Assembly: GCF_016097555.1 (NCBI RefSeq)
Contig: NC_054713.1
Location: 11,149,266 to 11,213,265, forward strand
Source: Gigantopelta aegis
Lineage: Eukaryota; Mollusca; Gastropoda; Neomphalida; Peltospiridae
Direction: 5' to 3'
DNA length: 64,000 bases
Positions 46,171-57,039 of the stretch are shown piece after piece. A program made the position numbers and the translations under genes. The notes under the pieces are model-generated. The model had not been told where the DNA came from. It worked only from the letters and a program-made list of their open reading frames with translations, and searched no databases. How positions within the stretch are numbered: position 1 is the stretch's first letter; every line of letters begins with the position of its first letter.

Positions 46171-46606
46171 ATTAATGAACATTGTCTAATGTTATAGACA
46201 GAAGAAACCCGCAGAGACAGAGACAGAGACAGGACAGCTGTGCGCCTTGTATAGCGTGCTAGGACTTCAGCTGAATATTCTGACAAAAATCATTGTCTTT
46301 TTAATATTGTAAAGAATAAAAGAAGCACGCCCGTGTCTTATTAATAATAATTTCCATACAAAGTAGAATCAATCGGCAATATAATGCACTCCTGAATCAC
46401 ACTCAAAATAAACTTGTACATTCTTCGATGTTTCGTCCAATCGTCGTGACGAGTCGAAGGTCAGAGTGGGAGATCGCTCGCATGACGTCACATGGGTGAG
46501 GTCGATGACCTCAGTGAGAGCAATGTACAGTTGCCTTCCAGCCACACCCGGAGTCCTTGACTAGTATAAAACACAGATACCTCTCTCTCTCTCACCTTTC
46601 TCTCTA

Positions 46607-46739
<133 letters not shown>

Positions 46740-46873
46740 GCATCTTTGTCTTTCTACCTCTGTTGCTATGTCTCTTGGCTTGTATGTCTGTCTTTCTGTC
46801 TCTTGTTCTCTCACTCACTCGTCTTGTGTACGTGCTTTAAAAAAAAAAAAATCACATTCTATTCTTTAAGCCA

Positions 46874-47063
46874 GTTGTCAAGTATGATCACAACACGAAC
46901 ATCTACATGTACGTCAACACAACCACCTACGTCAACACCAACACCGTTGCCGACACTAGCAATGGCGTCAACACAACAACCTACGGCAATACCTCCACCA
47001 ACACCTACGACGTAATCATAACCAACAATGACGTCAATCGCATCTACAAGACCATCGTTTTCT
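46874..47063 (+). CDS. putative terminal exon 1: Asn/Thr/Tyr-rich tail with YVNT motifs
   Basis: After an acceptor-like CTTTAAGCCAG, the frame starting in phase 2 reads VKYDHNTNIYMYVNTTTYVN, then GVNTTTYGNTSTNTYDVI, and ends IYKTIVF and TAA. Repeated Y-V-N-T and Y-G-N-T motifs resemble YxN-type SH2 docking sites in receptor cytoplasmic tails. A second tail with YVNT lies at 47775-48030. No upstream receptor exons were identified, so this is an inference from composition and splice context. Confidence 0.4.
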
Positions 47064-47240
47064 AATAAAACAGCCTTTACCTGGTAGGTTTCCATGTTGA
47101 AAGAAAGAATAAATATATAACCATGAAAAACTGAAGACGCTTACTTTTTTTTATAGTTATTTCCATGCTTATATCAAATTACGGTTCAAGCACATTTTCC
47201 TGGGCAGACACACCTCAGCTATGTGGACTCGCTTTTCGAG

Positions 47241-47370
47241 ACATTGAGTTACTCAGGAGAAGTCAGTGTAGAGGCCTTACACCTACACGTTCAGCCGTTA
47301 AATTCGCTCTGGGTGGGAGCCAGTGCCGCGAGGCGAACCCATAACCTACCAGCCTTAAGTCCGATGATGA
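47241..47370 (-). mobile_element. family 4 SINE 5' half, minus strand
   Basis: Reverse complement of GAGTTACTC... with GCCTTACACCTACACG, the CTCTGGGTGGGAGCC block and ACCTACCAGCCTTAAGTC, matching the head of 62740-63007. Confidence 0.7.
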
Positions 47371-47715
47371 AGGAAGGAAGAAGGAAATGTTTTTATTTAA
47401 CGACACACTCAACAGATTTTATTTACGGTTATATGGTTAAGGACCACATAGATACTGAGAGAGGAAACCCGCTGTCGCCAATTCATGGCTACTCTTTTCA
47501 ATTAGCAGCAATGGATATTTTATATGCACCATCCTACAGACAGGATTGTACATACCACGACATTTGTTACACCAGTTGTAGAGCACTGGTTAGAACAAGA
47601 AATAGCCCAATGGTGTCACCGACGGAAATACATCCCAGATTTTATTTACGGTTATATATCATAGATCGGTTGTGCATCAGGCGAGCGCTTTACCACTGGG
47701 CTTAGTCACGCCCCA
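47371..47715 (-). mobile_element. family 3 SINE, minus strand
   Basis: AAATGTTTTTATTTAACGAC, CTCAACAGATTTTATTTACG, GAGGAAACCCGCTGTCGCCA and the tRNA-like head (GCGAGCGCTTTACCACTGGG) at the right. The plus ORF at 47223-47705 is a by-product. Confidence 0.8.
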
Positions 47716-47774
47716 TTATGATGTATGTGATAATATAACTTGAATTGTTTAGTTTTTTGTTGTTTTTTTTACAG

Positions 47775-48030
47775 GAAAAGACGAACAAAAGCTTAACAAA
47801 ATATCAATGACGGCCCAGATCACGTCAACAGAGATGTTAACCCTAATAACACTGATGCCATTATTAACCCTTCTGTTGTTAACAACAAAATACTGATGAC
47901 AGTTGGCAACATTTATGCGCATCTACCACACAACACTGTACAGTATGTTAACACGTCATCCAGTGTTGATGGAGACCACGTGCACCCCCACGTCAACGAA
48001 CCGACACAAACACTGCTGGACGATTCATAG
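47775..48030 (+). pseudogene. putative terminal exon 2: receptor-tail-like, one early stop
   Basis: The acceptor TTTTTTTTACAG is followed by KRRTKA, TAA, then QNINDGPDHVNRDVNPNNTD, VGNIYAHLPHNTVQYVNTSS and HVNEPTQTLLDDS with a TAG. A basic membrane-proximal start, GNIYAHL and QYVNT motifs, and a terminal stop look like a receptor cytoplasmic tail. The early TAA sits where CAA (Gln) would restore the frame, suggesting decay. Shares YVNT with 46874-47063. Confidence 0.45.
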
Positions 48031-48209
48031 TCACCCAAGACTGAGTGAAACATTTTGGACACTCGCCATTTAATATGGGGAAAAGAGATAAATAAATATA
48101 TTAAATGTGTGTATTAGTCCCTTCCGGTCCAACCGAAAAGGATTATAGGTTTCGCCTACGTCCTTCTGTCCGTCTGTCTATCCCACATAGTTTTCTAGAT
48201 GGGTTTTTT

Positions 48210-48240
<31 letters not shown>

Positions 48241-48744
48241 GGGGTCTCCCACAATGACCCAATATAATAATCATATTTAGTTGAAATTTGGTATAAATTA
48301 CATAGGTTTATCGTGTACAGTTACAGACCAGGTTTGACTTTCATGGGGATTTATTCATTTTTGACAGTGTTATCCCCGGGGATCAAGTTTCACTTTCAAG
48401 GGAATGTATTCAAGGGCGATAACTCTGTCAAACATGGAATTTATCCAGGCTTGACAGCATTATGGCCTTTGAACAGACTTGTGGGGCACGTATTGCTTCA
48501 GCAGTACTCTCAGACATTATTGGTATTTATTATAGACAATGAGTTGAGAATCATCTCACTGATGTAATGGATGTTCATTTCTCTCTACCCCACCCGGTTC
48601 AAGCCTTAAGCCACACCCACCCATTTTTATATCAACGGCCATATTAGGTTTTGTCCTATCTGTCTGTATCTCTGTCAGTAGCGTAGCGAGGGTGGGGGGC
48701 ACGGGGTCCATGCCATCTTCCCCCATATAAAATCCTGGCTACTC
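48031..48744. other. no gene seen; G tract and dispersed-repeat-like text
   Basis: A T tract followed by a G tract lies at 48203-48244. GTAGCGTAGCGAGGGTGGGG near 48678 is typical of dispersed repeats but was not matched elsewhere here. The open frame 48313-48567 has no domain. Confidence 0.4.
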
Positions 48745-48779
48745 CAGCCAGTACTCTGTGACTTTATTTCTCCCAACTC

Positions 48780-49480
48780 TCATCTTCCGCCGTGTCTGTG
48801 TTAGTGTACATAGTTCGCAATTGTCTTGAATGACAGTTTGGAAAAGTTTTAAACAACTTTGTAATCTTGGGTCCCGTTCCACGAAGCGATGTTAGCGCTA
48901 TGATTGCCTTAATGAACTTCTTGCAGAGATTACCGGCCTCGGTGGCGTCGTGATAGGCCATCGGTCTACAGGCTGGTAGGTACTGGGTTCGGATCCCAGT
49001 CGATGCATGGGATTTTTAATCCAGATACCGACTCCAAACCCTGAGTGAGTGCTCCGCAAGGCTCAGTGGTTAGGTGTAAACCACTTGCACCGATCAGTGA
49101 TCCATAACTGGTTCAACAAAGGCCATGGTTTGTGCTATCCTGCCTGTGGGAAGCGCAAATAAAAGATCCCTTGCTGCTAATCGGAAGAGTAGCCCATGTA
49201 GTGGCGACAGCGGGTTTCGTCTCAAAATCTGTACGGTTTCTACGCTCGTGAAAATTATGGACGGCCCCTTACTTTAAAACGGGGCCTTAGCTATGACGTC
49301 ATTAGGACACTCGCCATAGGCTAGCCTGCGAGTTTTACGACATCGTAGGTCTAAGATAACTTCAAAAAAGTAGGCCCACTTTAAGAAAAAGTTATAGGTC
49401 TTTCAGCAGTTTGTAACAAAATATTACGTGGTGGGTTCCATCTTGGCCAAATGCCACACGTGTACTCTCCTGGCACATTA
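48780..49480 (+). pseudogene. second PIF/Harbinger transposase remnant, split by insertions
   Basis: 48805-48868 reads RNCLE, stop, QFGKVLNNFVILG, matching RECMEWQFGKVVNNFAFLD of the copy at 13827-14171. After about 500 bp of inserted sequence, 49378-49480 resumes HFKKKL, then VTKYYVVGSILAKCHTC. Between them are a MITE-like end (GGGTCCCGTTCCACGAAGCG, 48869) and a family 1 SINE. Confidence 0.6.
48925..49215 (+). mobile_element. family 1 SINE, plus strand
   Basis: ACCGGCCTCGGTGGCGTCGT, the B box GGTTCGGATCCC and the GGGAAGCGCAAATAAAAGAT block. The 3' end is lost after CAGCGGGTTTCGTC. Confidence 0.85.
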
Positions 49481-50138
49481 GTCTGCGCGTGTTAATTACG
49501 TTACATTACGTCTTGAAACAAGATTTGGGGTATGTTTGTAAACAAACAAACAACGTTAATTTAATTTATAAAACAATGGTTAAAGCAACACAGCTTGATT
49601 GTGAATATATGTACAAAACTGATATATAACACTGACTGAAAAAACTCTGAATTAATGCATTGAAAGTATACTTTTGCCAGCCTCGATCAACTTGGTTTTT
49701 TTGTATCAGCTGTCAACACGTGTCTGTCAACGCTGTAATGATCAACCTTGTATATCAACTTACACAAGTTTACACAGAAGCTTCAATACATACCTTATTA
49801 TAATTTATAAATCCATAAATGAAATGAATGTTTTATTTTACCTGTTAACGTAACCAAGCATACTTTGAATTTCCCTCCGCGTGACACAACACAAAATGGC
49901 ACAAAACAAATGACTGGATATTGTGTAATAAAATGCTTTTCCCAACGATCTTTATAGCATTTTAAGACATTAGCATATATGTGTATAGATTAATTTATAA
50001 AAATCTATGTTGATAATCTAAACATTTAGTTTTATGGTCAAATGATGAAAACCAAATGGCGTTCCCAAGTCATAAAATCGACATCCAAGTCTTACGAAGG
50101 GCATTATTTGTTGCCATAAATGCGAATAAATATCAAAG
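49481..50138. other. AT-rich stretch, no gene seen
   Basis: No shared repeat or domain was recognised. Confidence 0.4.
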
Positions 50139-50384
50139 TTAAAATGGGTTTGTTTAACGACACCACTAGAACACATCGATTATTAATCATCGGCTATTGG
50201 GTGTCAAATATTTGGTAATTTTGACGTATAGTCTTAGAGAGTAAATCCGCTACATTTTTACATTTAAAGTAGAAAGGGATCTTTTATAAGATCCCAGAGA
50301 CAGGATATCACAAATCATGACATGTGATATACCAGTCGTGGGGCACTGGCTAGGACGAGAAATAGTCCAATATGTGTCGCCAAA
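50139..50384 (-). mobile_element. family 2 SINE, minus strand
   Basis: GTTTGTTTAACGACACCACT, CATCGGCTATTGGGTGTCAA and GGGCACTGGCTAGGACGAGA. 5'-truncated. Confidence 0.8.
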
Positions 50385-50723
50385 GCATAATTATTTGTAT
50401 ATACATGGACAGGTAAGTTTGCATCCATCAAATTGTGTGTTAATGACATGAAACATGCAGGTTCATCTGCGAACAGTACATTTTGTACTTTTCAGTTTTC
50501 AAGACGGAACATTTCCTACTTTGTCTACACTGTCTACTGTTAAGCCATACACTTTACAAATTACTTGTTCAAAGCATTCCCGTTTGTTCACAATAACCAC
50601 CAATTCTTAGAGTCCTTTGAAAAATCATAACATGAAATAGTATCACTGCATCTCAGAGTATGAAAAGCAAACTTGAAATTAATCACCTATTTGTAAATAA
50701 TAATAATGAGTATTTATAGCTCA
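50385..50723. other. AT-rich stretch, nothing recognised
   Basis: No repeat or gene was recognised. Confidence 0.4.
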
Positions 50724-50975
50724 GGAGCCTCTTTCACTAAACATCGTAAGTTACGTTTTGCACGTAAACGTAAATCTACGATTCTTATTACTATTATAGT
50801 TCAACAAATATAGTTAGAAGAGCACATATTTCTTTTTTTTTTTGTCTTTAAAATACTCCAGCTTCCGTAATGATGTAATTTTCTACGTGAAATTGATGCC
50901 AAACACGTGTAAACGCACGGCCGGCATAACTGCTAGTAGCAGACGTAACTTACGATGTTTTGTGAAATGGGGCCC
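50724..50975. mobile_element. ~250-bp MITE with 30-bp imperfect TIRs
   Basis: The left end (GGAGCCTCTTTCACTAAACA then TCGTAAGTTACG) faces the right end CGTAACTTACGATG then TTTTGTGAAATGGGGCCC. The 48869 sequence (CCCGTTCCACGAAGCGATG) resembles the same type of end. Confidence 0.75.
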
Positions 50976-52621
50976 AGATGTTTAGGGGAAGCCTATCAGG
51001 CAACAATGTATTACGTATTTGTTGGCGGTTACTTAGCTGTGTACGTCATAGGCCTACTTGACATGCGTAACGTTGAGGTCACAACGGTCGGCTCAGCCGA
51101 GTCCCATAGGTCGGCACCCATACACGATCTATTCCCAGGTTTTTCGATTTTTTGGTTATAACTGAATTCTAGATATATTTTGTTTTAAAGTCGGATTAAC
51201 TTCCGAGAACGTTCGGGGTTTAAGTGAGTAATTTTTTTTTAGAAATAAACATACAACTTTATTATTTATTATTCATGTACAGGTATTAAATGTATTATGT
51301 ATAACATGTCTTGTTAAGTTGTCATTTGTAAATAAATATCTATCGTTTTTGTTACCTTTCAAATTGTGTTTGTTCGGTCTTTTATGTATTGATTACAAGT
51401 AATCATCCGGTAAAGAACCCAGTCATCCTGTTACAGTATCAACACGTGTAATGACCATATGCGTATACTTCTAACTGTTCAGATACATTCATACGGTAAA
51501 TCTCTGAATGATAAGGTTTAAGATATTGATTTTAGGAAATGGGGATTGAAAAAAAAAAAGGCTTATTCATAGGCGTCGGAAGATGGCAGCAACGGGGGTA
51601 GGGGCAACGCTGTGCCTTATTTAGGCGGAAGGTTTCCTATTCAAGACCAGATCGGAGGGGGGGGGGGGGTGCGTGTTGCGAGAGGCATACCCTCCCTTTT
51701 TTCGTTGTCACAAAATACTAAACGCCTAATCAAACACCTATGACCATGCTCGGCGCCTCACCCACCCCCTCCCTTTCGCCTACCCTTGGATCAGCACCTG
51801 CTATTTATAGAAATAATTGTTTTTTATAATGCATAACTAAAAATAGTCTTTAATTGATAAGTTATAAAAAGAAATGAATGTCATAAATGAGAAATATAGG
51901 CTCTGAGAAATTTGGGGATTCTATTCAAAATATGTTAATCTTTGTTAAAACCACGCCCCCTCCGATTCAATTTTAATACTGATGTTTATTGTAAACATTT
52001 TACCTTTGTTTATATTACCATTAATGATTAATACAACAACAAAAAAGGAATATAATCATAATATAAATTTATAAAAAAATATTCCAGAAATCCCAAATTT
52101 TATTACTTTTTTCAACTTATTACCCCCCAAAAATATTTAGCACGCAGTTTCGACTAGAGCGGATTTTAAATGTTATGTGCATTGCATATATGAATACAAA
52201 AAAAAACACCCAACCCAAAACCCCCCCCCCCCCCCCCCCCCCCCCAACATTTCTGTTTTGGGTCAAACCATATATTAACTGAACTAGTGGGGTAAATACC
52301 CTCGTTATACCCTTCCCGCTCCTAAGCTGAATGCCACCGTTTTGAAAACCACGTGACAGTGACGTAACTTGTCAGGAGGTAGTTACGTCATAACTTTACT
52401 TCAAACCGAGCGTTTCTTTAAAATGTTCGTTGAAAAAATGCCACGACGCAGGTATGGAATTAACGACAAAATTTATTATCCAACAAAGGTAACACTTGGA
52501 AAATACACTGTGAGTTAAATGTTTAGCTTTTATATATTAATTTGTATTACATTTATTAAAATAATAATAACAAACTAAGATAAAATTCAAGTAAAAACTA
52601 AAATAATAATTTAAAAACATA
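50976..52621. other. gene-free stretch with G and C tracts
   Basis: A G tract lies at about 51657-51669 and a C tract at 52221-52245. The text is AT-rich otherwise. The frame 50955-51161 begins inside the MITE and has no domain. Confidence 0.4.
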
Positions 52622-52756
52622 TTGCACGAACGATTTTGTCGGTTATGCAAAACCAATATCAACATAAATGACGGATCTTTCGTGTAAAAGCTGTAATCGC
52701 TCGTTAGAAAATCCAAACAAATGTGTGTTGGCTAATATCAATGTTTTGCAAAACTA
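52622..52756. repeat. left flank shared with fold-back copy 2
   Basis: GTCGGTTATGCAAAACCAAT, ATGACGGATCTTTCGTG and TGTGTTGGCTAATATCAAT match 18410-18563. Confidence 0.75.
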
Positions 52757-54287
52757 CTGTGCGAACCAAAATGTTAACAACTACGAAAATTTGCTCTCCT
52801 ACCTTTATTTTTCGTTAGAATTTACTCACATTTTGTCCAGACAGAAATCTAGGAAAACCATTGCAATGACACAGATTCCATATACTAGATGATAACTATG
52901 TCACCTATATCGACTTCGCTGAGATCGCATAGGGCAAAAAGCATGTAGGGCAACGACCCCAGTATTCGACCACTTAAGAAAGAAAGGATTAGATAGACCC
53001 AAGTTTTGTTCGTGTGGTATACGCCGACTAGAGTAGGTTTGAGTGCCGCAAGGAATAGTATGGAGTATTCGACCAGCTGACCCAGTATTCGACCACTTTC
53101 TAATTAACTAATAAAACTAAACTTTGAAGTTAATGCAGCATATATCAAATAACTAAATCCAAAAAAGTGTTCATTTAACAACTGTAACCACATATTCATG
53201 CATTTACGCACGCACGCACGCACATGCTTATAAACATTCACACACACACAATTACTTTCTGGTAAACAGTCTCTTTGGTCCTATCTTAATTTACAAATAA
53301 TGATATTAGACTGAAAATAAAAGAAAACATAATTGTGCAAGTCCTGACAAACAGCACCAAAATACATAAAGTTAGTAAATTTGTGGTTCTTGGCAGTTTA
53401 TTTCGGGAATGTATCCTCAAGCTTTTCTATTGGTCGAATACTGGGGCAACCCTCTCTATCATATGTCATTATTTGATCACGTGGTCACATTGAATTGCCA
53501 GCTCCATTTGATTATAAATAAAAACAAACACATTTTCAAAGATTTCAAATGGATTAAAAGTATTGCAAATGTTCACGGGATGTTGAATGGTGTAATAGCA
53601 TGCTATAAAAATTGCCGACGTTCATATTATCACTATAGTTGATGAATATATACTTACGTTCATTCACATGGTTATCGACTGCTATTGCATTTCCGGAAGA
53701 AAGAATGCTCACCCTGTCGCGTATGTTCAAAATATGTTGGGGAAAATCTATATAGTATTCAGTTTAAACGAGTATGGTAATTAAATAAATACACTGGTCG
53801 AATACTGGGTACTGGTCAAATACTGGGGTCTCTGTCCTAATTGTGTGCCGGCTGCCATTTTGATTTTTTATGGAATATTCTCCAAGAGGGGTGAAAGGAT
53901 ATGACTTAATCTAGCAACGTCATAACATGTTATGATATAAAAGCAAACGTGATGACGTCATATTAATTTTTAAAATTATTTTTTGTTTAAATATACCACT
54001 AAAGATCATTGATTTTGTATTAATTATGTCACATACTTTGAAGGCTTTCACCCCTCTTGAAGAGTATTCCATAAAAATAAAAAAAAAAGCAAAATGGCAG
54101 ACGGCAAAAAACTGCATATATTTTGCCCTATGCTATCTCAGCAAAGTCGATACTGGCGACATCGTTAGTCTCATATGTGGAATCTGTGTCACTGTAAAAA
54201 TAAAATTCACAACTTGTGTGTGGACAAAATTTGGGGGAAATGTAACAGTAATTAAAGTTAGGAAAGTAATTTGTTGTAGTTCGGACC
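52757..54287. mobile_element. fold-back TA-target element, copy 3, interrupted
   Basis: The left part 52757-52947 matches copies 1 and 2 (GTTAACAACTACGAAAAT, GTCCAGACAGAAATC, ATAACTATGTCACCTATATC). It resumes at 53838 with GCTGCCATTTTGATTTTTTA, CAAGAGGGGTGAAAGGAT and the right end TAGTTCGGACC followed by TA. It is split by an 890-bp element at 52948-53837. More diverged than copies 1 and 2. Confidence 0.75.
52948..53837. mobile_element. 890-bp TA-target element nested in the fold-back
   Basis: The host fold-back reads GCATGTA-ATT in copy 2; here TA is duplicated (52946-52947 and 53838-53839) around the insert. The ends GGGCAACGACCCCAGTATTC and AATACTGGGGTCTCTGTCC are imperfect inverted repeats. 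The motif CCCAGTATTCGACCA recurs inside on both strands (53089, 53430, 53790, 53810). The 77-codon plus frame at 53409-53642 has no recognised domain. Non-autonomous; a Tc1/mariner-type target is inferred from the TA. Confidence 0.8.
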
Positions 54288-54289
54288 TA

Positions 54290-54780
54290 GATGTACGTCA
54301 TATGCTGTTCAAAACTGCTTAGTTTAACAGTTACAAAACTGTAATTAGATGTAACAAAGCTACAATGTGAAACTGGAAAACTGTGTGGAACTTTATTCTT
54401 TATTTGTGGTAATATCTGTGTACATTTTTCCTATTTACTGTGATTTATTTGCCTATATCAACTGTTGAATTGTTTCCTGATCCAACGGAAAATGTTTGAT
54501 AATGGCGGATCCATAACGAATTATTAAAATGACGCTCTGAACACTCCAAACAAAACTTTTTAATACTGTGAAATATAAATAATTATTTTTTTAAATATGT
54601 AAGTATTAATGAAATGAACAAGAGCCCGGACCGGATGTTATGAAATAAATATCTGATCAAAATAAACTCTTCAAACAGAATGATACACCACAAACGTCCA
54701 AGCAACACACAGTATGTACAGTATTACGTTTGAGTTGTCTCAGTCCAAATATACTACCAGTTCGTGAAATTGAAAGCAAA
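54290..54780. other. AT-rich stretch before the LINE, no gene seen
   Basis: No recognised frame; the minus frame at 54754-54993 opposes LINE ORF1. Confidence 0.4.
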
Positions 54781-56870
54781 AGCTATATACTTAACAAATC
54801 TAAAGCACTCCAAAAAAAATAAAACTATGGAATGTAAATGTACAAGACATACAAGTAAACAACAACAGTAAAACTGCTGTAATACAACTGGACACAAAGC
54901 GATTTGAGAACGTGAAAGGGGAAATACGGCGTCGTTATTGGGATACTGTAGACGAACAAGATACTCATTTAGAAATAAAATGGATAGAGTCAAAAGATGA
55001 ACAGGGTGCTATCGTGGAAGATAAAATTAAAGTCCTTCATCACACAGGCGAACAACTTGTAATGATTCATATGTTTCGCACGACGATGAAAGTTATGGTT
55101 CAGTGTAGACAGTTGATGGTTGCGTGGTGGCTTGAAAATGAACTGCCAGCCATATTTGAACAAGCTGCTAACGTGGCAGGTGATACTCTTGTTGACATTT
55201 CACAGCCGTCGTTAATGAAATCAGTTGAAGCAGCCGTACAGTATTGCATTGATGAACAATCACAAACCCCAACATCTACATCAAATCCAAATAATAGTCA
55301 AAAAAAACAGTCAAGATAGCCCGATAACACAAATGAGACAATTTTCTTTTATGGAGAAATCAACACCAGACGAAGACCAAACCTATATTAAAACTGTCCA
55401 ATCTACATCTCCTAAATGTAAATTCACACCCAAGAGAAAATCTAGTTTCACGTAAACAAATATTATCGATGCATAGCAAATCATTAAAGGAATTAAATGC
55501 ACACAAATTACTCATCGACAGAATCTCATCCCTAGAAGATACGGTTAGCCAATTACAAGAGTCACACAGCGACATCAAGGATCACATAGATACAACAATA
55601 ACTGATCTTAGAGTAGCTGTCACCAACCAAATGAAAACTGAAGCGAAACACCTATCTACGGATGTAACACACATAGAAATGATTAATTCACAAATGCAAT
55701 CATAGAAAAACTTACAAAACGGGTAGCTCATCTAGAAAATGAGAATGGAAATCTTCACAAAAAGTTGCAAAAGTACAGATCTAAAACTGAGCAATTGATG
55801 ATACAAAGTACAATGATGTCCACAGAAAACAATGATAATCATTTGTCAAAAGATTCTCGTAACCAAGTCCCATGTGTAACTCCACAAAGCTACAGTAATG
55901 TAGTGAAAAGAAACTTGGCGTCTGGACCAGTTAACATTGTCGGCAATGCAGTAAACAAAGAAACATCAAATACAAATGCATTAATCACTGACTCAAGAAA
56001 AAGGCCAATTGCTACGAAGAATGAACAAGTCCTGGTCACAAGAAATATACCATTACAAAATAAATATGAAATACTAGAAGGCAAACCTGAGTATGAACAA
56101 ATAGAAGTAGTTACAGGCTTTGGCCAGCACACTACAACGCCACGTATGATCCCAAAGGATGCGCCGACGTCATCAACGTTGATGTTTACGGTACCAAACA
56201 TTACAGAGAACATTAAAAACGATACTACTCATTTAATCATCGGAGACTCGGTCATTAAAGGACTACATGCGACAAAGATGACAACACACGAAAATGACAC
56301 GTGTCATATAATATGTAAGCCTGGTTTTAAATATCAGCTGATAGACCGGCTTAACCAACAACGTTAATCACAGTTAAACGAAGTACATTCCACTTGGGTA
56401 TCAACCAATGCAAAACCATGCAACCTGTTCAAAGAAAACATTTGGACGCACTGATCGCAGCAACAAGATCAACATTACCAAATGCACATATATATTTCTC
56501 CTCCATCATCCCAACTAAAGGAAACAAAGACATCAACAGTGCAGTTTTAAAATCAAATAACACGATGTCAGCATTTTGCAATGAAAAAGAATGCCATTTC
56601 ATCGATCATACAAAATATTTCACCACTCGCTATGGTGCACTTCAACAGAAAAATTACAGAGACTTGTTGCATCCAAGTGTCGTGGGTACCAGTCTCATCG
56701 CGAAAAATATAAAGTGGTCGCAGCGAACACAATCAAAGGTCGTCGTGCCTCACTACAAAGATACTCAGCCTGATATTAACAAAAGCTCCATGGATAAGCT
56801 TGAAATGATGAAACATCACTTCCAGCAGTTCAACATTCTTCTTGAACAATGGAGTGGAAAGCTTTTTTAA
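54781..56870 (+). mobile_element. LINE ORF1 region: N-terminal domain, coiled coil, SGNH esterase
   Basis: An open frame to 55319 includes KWIESKDEQGAIVEDKIKVL, HHTGEQLVMIHMFRTTMKVM and WWLENELPAIFEQAANVAG, an ORF1-type N-terminal domain. A frame change follows; a coiled coil (RISSLEDTVSQLQESHSDIK, 55469-55705) comes next, then 55765-56367 ending LIIGDSVIKGL (SGNH block I, catalytic Ser). Another frame, 56394-56870, ends RDLLHPSVVGTSLIAKNI (Asp-x-x-His block). SGNH domains in ORF1 are known from CR1/L2-like LINEs. At least three frame breaks show decay. The GTG at 54912 is not a plausible start; the frame is open upstream. Confidence 0.75.
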
Positions 56871-57039
56871 AGTGATTCCCTAACTAGAAAATATACACGT
56901 GTGCATGTATAACTTTTTCAAGAATGTCACATTTAGTCATATAGTCTGGTCGGTGCTCATTCATTAATTAGTTATACTATAATTATTACAAGTTAGTCTT
57001 TTACATAGCAAATACAAGTATCTATTTACTAGTTTTTCA

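Noticed and set aside
47223-47705. Plus-strand ORF of 160 codons
   Set aside because: It spans two minus-strand SINEs.
55890-56213. Minus-strand ORF of 107 codons
   Set aside because: It is antisense to the LINE ORF1 region with the SGNH domain.
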